From Clostridiales bacterium (lineage in GTDB: Bacteria > Bacillota > Clostridia > Christensenellales > Aristaeellaceae): DNA of 64,000 nucleotides. The stretch is taken from NCBI GenBank assembly GCA_015056205.1, contig SVGS01000001.1:244365-308364 (forward strand). Reading direction: 5' to 3'. Position numbers and translations under genes: made by a program. Shown here in pieces: positions 58,856 through 64,000 of the stretch (within the stretch, counting starts at the first letter, position 1; each line of letters begins with the position of its first letter). The notes under the pieces are model-generated. The model was not told the DNA's origin, did not search any database, and saw nothing but the letters and a program-made list of their open reading frames with translations.

Positions 58856-60999
58856 ATCAAGTGTATCGGGATATCCGGAGCGACCGGCAATTCCGACTGC
58901 TGTGGGTAGATCCTTCCACGGCCGGCTCATATATCTACTGGCTGGATGGGAAACCATCTGTGCCGAAAATGCTGGGTTTGCAGGAACTGGAACTCGGAGT
59001 ACAGCAGGGATGGATTGCTGAGGATCAGGATCCATTTGTGCTTCATGGCAATGCCAGCGAAAAGGACAAACAGTTCCGGGATGTCATTTGGAATAAAATG
59101 CGGGATGCCCTGCAGGATGAACCGGGTATCTACGACCGAAATATCCGGGCGGATCATCTGCGGCGCATCGAACAGGAAAGTGGCGAAAGAGTCTCCAATC
59201 TGTATCGTCATCTGAGCAGATATTGGGAGCGCGGAAAAACACCGGACGCTTTCCTGCCGGGATATAAAGCCAGCGGTGGCAGAGGAAAAGTGCGCGTTGG
59301 AAGGGCAAACCCAAAGAGCGAAACATCTTCCGACTTCGGGAAGACACTGACGCCTGTGGATCTCGTCAATTTTGAGGCAGCCATCCGGAAGTATTACCTG
59401 ACGCGCAAACTGGCAGATCTGACATCTGTTTACAATAAAATGCTGGAGGACAGTTATTCTGTTCAGGAAAAAGCAGAAGACGGAACGGAGAAGCTGAAAC
59501 TGTTGCCCAGGGGCGAACTGCCTTCCCTTCGGCAGTTTAGATACTGGTATTCCAAACGGCAGGATATCCATGAGGAAGTCAGCAAGCGCCAGGGTGAAAC
59601 CGGCTTTGCGCTGACAGCTCGGGCAGTGACTGGAAAAAATGAATTCGGAATGTTGGGACCCGGATCCCAATATCAGGTGGATGCGACCGTGGCAGATGTT
59701 TACCTGGTATCACAGTTTGACAGATCAGATATCATTGGCCGACCGGTCATGTATTTTGTCATGGATGCGGTCAGCCACATTGTAACCGGGATGTATATCG
59801 GTCTGGAAGGCCCTTCCTGGACTGGCATGAGCATGGCACTGTACAACGCCACAACAGATAAGGTGGATTATTGCCATCAGTTTGGGATCGAGATCACGGA
59901 AGAACAGTGGCCTTGTCATCATGTTCCGGCAGTATTGCTGGGAGACCGCGGCGAACTGGAAAGTCATAAGGCAGATAATCTGGTCACCATGCTGGGAATC
60001 CGGGTGGATAACGCGCCGCCGTATCGCGGGGACCTGAAGCCCATCATTGAAAGCCATTTCAAAACGATCAACACGCAGGTGAAACCACTTCTTCCAGGAT
60101 GGGTCATGCCGGATAACCGTCGGCGCGGCGGAGAAGACTACAGGCTGGATGCAAAACTGGATATCCGGGAATTCACTCAGATTGTCATTAACTGTGTGCT
60201 TCATTACAACAACAAGCACTACCTGACCGGATATGAAAAAAGCGAACAGATGCTGAAATCCGGCGTAGAGGCGATTCCGGTCAAGCTATGGGACTGGGGA
60301 ATCCGCAATTGTTCCGGAGCACTGAAAACATTCCCTAAAGAGACGATTCGCCTGGCGCTCATGCCCAAGGATTCCGGAAGCGTTACGGAAAAGGGAATCT
60401 ATTTCAAAAAACTGTATTACTCCTGTCCGCAGGCGCGGGAAGCACAGTGGTTTGAGAACGCCCGGAAGAACGGCCGCTATTCTGTGGATATCTCCTACGA
60501 TCCGCGGGATATGAATACGATCTATGTGTGGGATAAAAACGGCGGCGATCCATACGAGTGTACTCTGCTGGATTGGGAACAGCGGTTTGCGGAGAAGAGC
60601 CTGGAGGAAGTGGAGTACGAGCAGAAGAAGCGGGATCTGCAGATCAGAAACAACGAGAGGGAGGAAAAAGAATCCCTCATCAATCTGAACCGAATCATTG
60701 ACACCATCGTCAAAAAAGCAGAGGAAATGGCGCCATCCACTGCCGGAAAATCCAAATCGGAACGGTTGGCAGATATTCGGGGAAACAGGAAGGAAGAAAA
60801 GGAAGCGATACGGAAGGAAGAAGCCTTCACTTCATCGAAACCAACAAAGACGGCTGAAGCGGAGCAAACAGCGCTCTCGGAGACCGACCCGTTCAGAATG
60901 ACCGAGGAAGAATGGGAAACGCTTTCGCCTGTTGAGAGAATGATTTACGAAGATGTGAAGAGGAGGCAGCAGGATGGCGGCATGGACAGTGAAAGCTGA
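58834..60999 (+). CDS. tnsB: TnsB-like DDE transposase
   Basis: DDE pattern: QVDATVADVYLV (D), AVLLGDRGELES (D), GDLKPIIESHFKTIN (E); Mu-type C-terminal beta-barrel region. Confidence 0.94.
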   Translation: MDRNYCVNQVYRDIRSDRQFRLLWVDPSTAGSYIYWLDGKPSVPKMLGLQELELGVQQGWIAEDQDPFVLHGNASEKDKQFRDVIWNKMRDALQDEPGIYDRNIRADHLRRIEQESGERVSNLYRHLSRYWERGKTPDAFLPGYKASGGRGKVRVGRANPKSETSSDFGKTLTPVDLVNFEAAIRKYYLTRKLADLTSVYNKMLEDSYSVQEKAEDGTEKLKLLPRGELPSLRQFRYWYSKRQDIHEEVSKRQGETGFALTARAVTGKNEFGMLGPGSQYQVDATVADVYLVSQFDRSDIIGRPVMYFVMDAVSHIVTGMYIGLEGPSWTGMSMALYNATTDKVDYCHQFGIEITEEQWPCHHVPAVLLGDRGELESHKADNLVTMLGIRVDNAPPYRGDLKPIIESHFKTINTQVKPLLPGWVMPDNRRRGGEDYRLDAKLDIREFTQIVINCVLHYNNKHYLTGYEKSEQMLKSGVEAIPVKLWDWGIRNCSGALKTFPKETIRLALMPKDSGSVTEKGIYFKKLYYSCPQAREAQWFENARKNGRYSVDISYDPRDMNTIYVWDKNGGDPYECTLLDWEQRFAEKSLEEVEYEQKKRDLQIRNNEREEKESLINLNRIIDTIVKKAEEMAPSTAGKSKSERLADIRGNRKEEKEAIRKEEAFTSSKPTKTAEAEQTALSETDPFRMTEEEWETLSPVERMIYEDVKRRQQDGGMDSES

Positions 61000-62521
61000 A
61001 TACCTTCAGCAGGTGCTGCCGGAATATCAGGACAATCCGCTCATCGAAGCTCTTCCAGATATTCTCTCAGCCAGCGATACTATGAAGCTGCTGACAAAGC
61101 GGCCGCGATACAGTGCGGATGAACGGAACCTGGAATCAAAATATCGGATTCACTGTTTGTCCCGTCTGCTGCATGAGTTTTACCAGCCGTTGCCGCAGCA
61201 TATTGACATAGAGACCAGAATATCGGTGTGCTTACGGCAGGGATATCTGAATCGGAATCCCCTGGGGAAGCAATACACGCTCATGGCCAACGAATCATAT
61301 GAGGCTATGCGGGAAAAGCGGCAAATTCGTTACATCCCCGGTTATCATCCCAATGCTTCAGGCTTTACCATCATCGGAGTATCTGGCGTTGGGAAAAGTA
61401 CTGCAGTGGAAAGCATCCTGTCCCTTTACCCGCAGGTTATTCAGCACTCCCTGTATCATGGCGAACCGCTCCCAGTGAAGCAGATCGTCTGGCTGAAGCT
61501 GGACTGTCCGCACAACGGTTCTTTGGGTGAACTCTGTTACCGGTTCTTCAAAGCAGTAGACGACGCCATTGAGCCGGAAGAGAAGATCTTTGACCAGTAC
61601 AAAAAATCCCGGATTACCATTGATTCCATGCTGACGAATATGCAGCGGCTTGCGCAGGAATATTCGTTGGGAATGTTGGTGGTTGACGAGGTTCAGCACC
61701 TTTCACTGGCCAAGGGCGGTTCCGACGCCATGCTGAATTTCTTTGTGACGCTTGTCAATACCATTGGCGTACCGGTGGTTCTCATCGGGACATCCAAGGC
61801 AATGCCGATTCTGCAGGGCGAATTCCGCCAGGCGCGTCGTTCCAGCGGTCACGGAGATCTCATCTGGAACCGGATGAAAAAGGAACGGACCTGGATTACC
61901 TTTGTGGAATCCATGTGGGAATATCAATGGCTGCGCAACAAGGTGCCTCTGACAGCAAAGATGCTGGACGCGTTCTACGAAGAAACGCAGGGGATCATCG
62001 TTCTGGCGGTGATTCTGTACGTATTGATTCAGGAAGACGCCATCATTAGCGAACGTGAAACCTTCGGCGCGGAAGATGTCGGCAGGGTGGCGCGTCAGCG
62101 AATGGCACTGGTTCAGCCCATGCTGGACGCGCTGCGGAAAAACGATCAGAAACTCATTGACAAGTACGAGGATATCACAGACATTCTGCTGGAAGAGGTT
62201 GACCGGCGGCTTTGGTCAGATCTTGCGAAGACTGAAAATCAAAAATCAGGAGAGACCCGAACACTGGAGAAGCTCCGTAATGACATCCTGCCATTCTTTG
62301 TGGCTTTGAAATACAGGCCGGAAGAGATTGAGCCTTACATTGAACAGATTTATCGGGAAAACAAAACCGACGATACGAAAGTCATCATGACCAAAGTATT
62401 TGAATTGGTCAAAAAAGAAGAAAGCAACGAACCTGTTCAGGCCGAGAAGAAATCGCAGAAACAGGAAACCGGTTATGAGGCATTTGCGAATAAAGGTCTG
62501 GTGGATGGAAAAGACTGGTGA
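60974..62521 (+). CDS. tnsC: TnsC-like AAA+ ATPase
   Basis: Walker A IIGVSGVGKSTAVES; Walker B LGMLVVDEVQHLS; VPVVLIGTSKAMPILQGEFRQARRSSG sensor region. Confidence 0.94.
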   Translation: MAAWTVKAEYLQQVLPEYQDNPLIEALPDILSASDTMKLLTKRPRYSADERNLESKYRIHCLSRLLHEFYQPLPQHIDIETRISVCLRQGYLNRNPLGKQYTLMANESYEAMREKRQIRYIPGYHPNASGFTIIGVSGVGKSTAVESILSLYPQVIQHSLYHGEPLPVKQIVWLKLDCPHNGSLGELCYRFFKAVDDAIEPEEKIFDQYKKSRITIDSMLTNMQRLAQEYSLGMLVVDEVQHLSLAKGGSDAMLNFFVTLVNTIGVPVVLIGTSKAMPILQGEFRQARRSSGHGDLIWNRMKKERTWITFVESMWEYQWLRNKVPLTAKMLDAFYEETQGIIVLAVILYVLIQEDAIISERETFGAEDVGRVARQRMALVQPMLDALRKNDQKLIDKYEDITDILLEEVDRRLWSDLAKTENQKSGETRTLEKLRNDILPFFVALKYRPEEIEPYIEQIYRENKTDDTKVIMTKVFELVKKEESNEPVQAEKKSQKQETGYEAFANKGLVDGKDW

Positions 62522-63423
62522 GTGGACAGCAGTTCGGTATTCTGCCGGTACCATATCCGGATGAAAACTGCTACAGCATCATGTGTAGATTTGCTGTTCG
62601 CCACGGACAAACGAGCAACATCCAGATCATTCATGAACTGCTCGGCAACATAACGCCGCTCGACAGTTATGTATTCAAACCTTTCAGACTCCGGGATATC
62701 CGGCGCTGGTATGGCACAGATGAGATTCATGTACACTATGTCGAAAAATTCAGTTGCTATCCGTTTTACAACATGTTTTTACGTCCGACTTTTGCTGCGA
62801 AGGTGAAGGAGAGTGTTATCGGAACAAGTATGACAGTTGGGCAGGCAAAGCAAATCAACAGAGAGTGCGGCTTCAGCCAGGGCCACAAGAAAAGTCTTTG
62901 GTATTGCCCGGAATGTGTCAGGGAAGACGTCCTTCTGCATGGAGAAACATGCTGGAGACGGCTTCCGCAAATGCCCGGTGCGGTTTACTGTCCAATTCAT
63001 GAAGTGAAACTACGGGAAAGCGGAGTAAGTTTCCGGGATATCAAATACAATCTGATTCCAGCGAACTATGCGATGAACCATATTCCTGAACCAGATCCGG
63101 AACCCGGAAATGTGTATTCGGATCGGTATATTAGTCTGGCCAAAGATATTGCCTGGCTTCTGGACAAAGGATTTCAGTTTTCCGACAGCGAATGGGTAAA
63201 GCGGAGTTACTTCGAAATCACCGGAAGCCATCTGACTACGAGCTTTATTTTCGATTTCTTCACGATTCCTGAATGGGCAGACCATTTCGAAGAATATCTG
63301 GCGGCAAAGATCATGAAGGACTGTGGAAAAGAGAGGATTCATTGGACGATCCGAAAGCAAATCGCGACAATCCTTTGCATCAAAAGGAAGTTTGGCACGG
63401 TGGAGAAGTTTTACTCCTCATAA
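62518..63423 (+). CDS. tniQ: TniQ/TnsD-family protein (short, 301 aa)
   Basis: LPVPYPDENCYSIMCRFAVRHG TniQ N-terminus; zinc finger YCPECVREDVLLHGETCWRRLPQMPGAVYCPIHEVKL. GTG start overlaps the tnsC TGA. Confidence 0.92.
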   Translation: MSGQQFGILPVPYPDENCYSIMCRFAVRHGQTSNIQIIHELLGNITPLDSYVFKPFRLRDIRRWYGTDEIHVHYVEKFSCYPFYNMFLRPTFAAKVKESVIGTSMTVGQAKQINRECGFSQGHKKSLWYCPECVREDVLLHGETCWRRLPQMPGAVYCPIHEVKLRESGVSFRDIKYNLIPANYAMNHIPEPDPEPGNVYSDRYISLAKDIAWLLDKGFQFSDSEWVKRSYFEITGSHLTTSFIFDFFTIPEWADHFEEYLAAKIMKDCGKERIHWTIRKQIATILCIKRKFGTVEKFYSS

Positions 63424-63444
63424 AACGATGAGGGGGAATCAAAC

Positions 63445-63873
63445 GTGTCGCTGTTGGATGGATTTAAAGAAATCCCACTGAAGGAAAAGCTGGAAGACTC
63501 CATTCTGACGATTACATCAAAATCGTTGAAACTGAGCCGGGCAACTGCCAGACTTCTTGATACGCCAGGACTCGTCAAGTTCCTGACAAACGAAAAGAAA
63601 ATGCAGATCGCTCTCACACCGGCTAAGATCGGCGATGAGAACGGTGTGGATTTTACTTTTCCCCCAGAAGGACGGGAGAAGCCAATTCTGGTGAAAGAAC
63701 CGGCAATCCTGAAAAAGGTTGGGAGTATGACGACGCTGGAAAAGAACGGAACCAATCTGATGCTAACGATCAAAGGGGTGGTGTATCCGGATGAAAAGGT
63801 GATCATTTACGATCTGGGAGAAGCAGAAGAGACGATCATCAAACCGCGGGGTAGAAAACGGAAAGAAGCATAG
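63445..63873 (+). CDS. Unassigned 142-aa protein downstream of tniQ, basic tail with AT-hook-like PRGRKRK
   Basis: GTG start after AGGGGG; C-terminus EETIIKPRGRKRKEA; 21 bp after tniQ on the same strand. Confidence 0.7.
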   Translation: MSLLDGFKEIPLKEKLEDSILTITSKSLKLSRATARLLDTPGLVKFLTNEKKMQIALTPAKIGDENGVDFTFPPEGREKPILVKEPAILKKVGSMTTLEKNGTNLMLTIKGVVYPDEKVIIYDLGEAEETIIKPRGRKRKEA

Positions 63874-63902
63874 TTGTTGTTCGTCAAATTCCATGAGGAT
63901 CA

Positions 63903-64000
63903 GATCGTCACAATAAATGCGGGAGAAAATGCAGCCTAAGAGGTTGCATCGTCACAATCGTCATAATCAAAGCGGAAAGATCGTCACAGTAAATGCGGAG
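63903..64000 (+). repeat. Iterated ~19-bp motif ATCGTCACAATAAATGCGG, continuing to or beyond the window edge
   Basis: atcgtcacaataaatgcgg at 63904; atcgtcacaat at 63948 overlapping atcgtcataatcaaagcgg at 63957; atcgtcacagtaaatgcgg at 63980. Hairpin ATGCAGCCT-aag-AGGTTGCAT at 63929-63949. Confidence 0.75.

Larger units (their letters stand above)
57817..64000 (+). mobile_element. Tn7-like transposon, tnsA-proximal part; extends past the right edge and its left boundary is approximate
   Basis: tnsA-tnsB-tnsC-tniQ in order with overlapping ends, preceded by an AT-rich repeat-bearing end. The exact terminus is not proven (TGT candidate at 57817). Confidence 0.85.

Noticed and set aside
63903-64000. 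CRISPR array interpretation of the terminal repeats
   Set aside because: Copies are imperfect and irregularly spaced (44, 9 and 23 bp) with two overlapping, unlike uniform repeat-spacer units. The window ends too early to exclude an array further right.

Overview
The window is mostly a contiguous Firmicutes/Clostridia-type chromosome segment with dense housekeeping operons. At the right edge (about 57.8-64.0 kb) there is one clear accessory region: a Tn7-like transposition module. The chromosomal part runs topA (partial)-dprA-comM/yifB, a very large multi-domain GT-C glycosyltransferase, yraN-rnhB-rbgA, phosphohexomutase, GH3, rplS, ychF, a DacF-like D,D-carboxypeptidase, FGGY kinase-HAD-hprK-ROK kinase, a BspA-type LRR protein, an SPFH/zinc-ribbon protein, ctp, PucR regulator, esterase, msmX-type ATPase, coaD-rsmD-alr-murC-yhbY-obgE, UPF0210/UPF0237, pfkA, thrH-like, a ylxM-ffh-rpsP-khpA-rimM-trmD operon, barstar-like-MBL-comEC-holA, tRNA-Leu(UAA), cysK, GH67 alpha-glucuronidase and a PfkB kinase. 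The Tn7-like element has overlapping tnsA-tnsB-tnsC-tniQ genes, followed by a small unassigned protein with an AT-hook-like tail and by an iterated ~19-bp motif that continues to the window edge. Its tnsA-proximal end is AT-rich, carries ~20-bp repeats, and lies just upstream of the PfkB kinase promoter. The far end, cargo and any cas genes lie outside the window, so the targeting mode cannot be decided here. No IS element, prophage or CRISPR array was found elsewhere. Product names come from reading the translations by eye; no database search was run.
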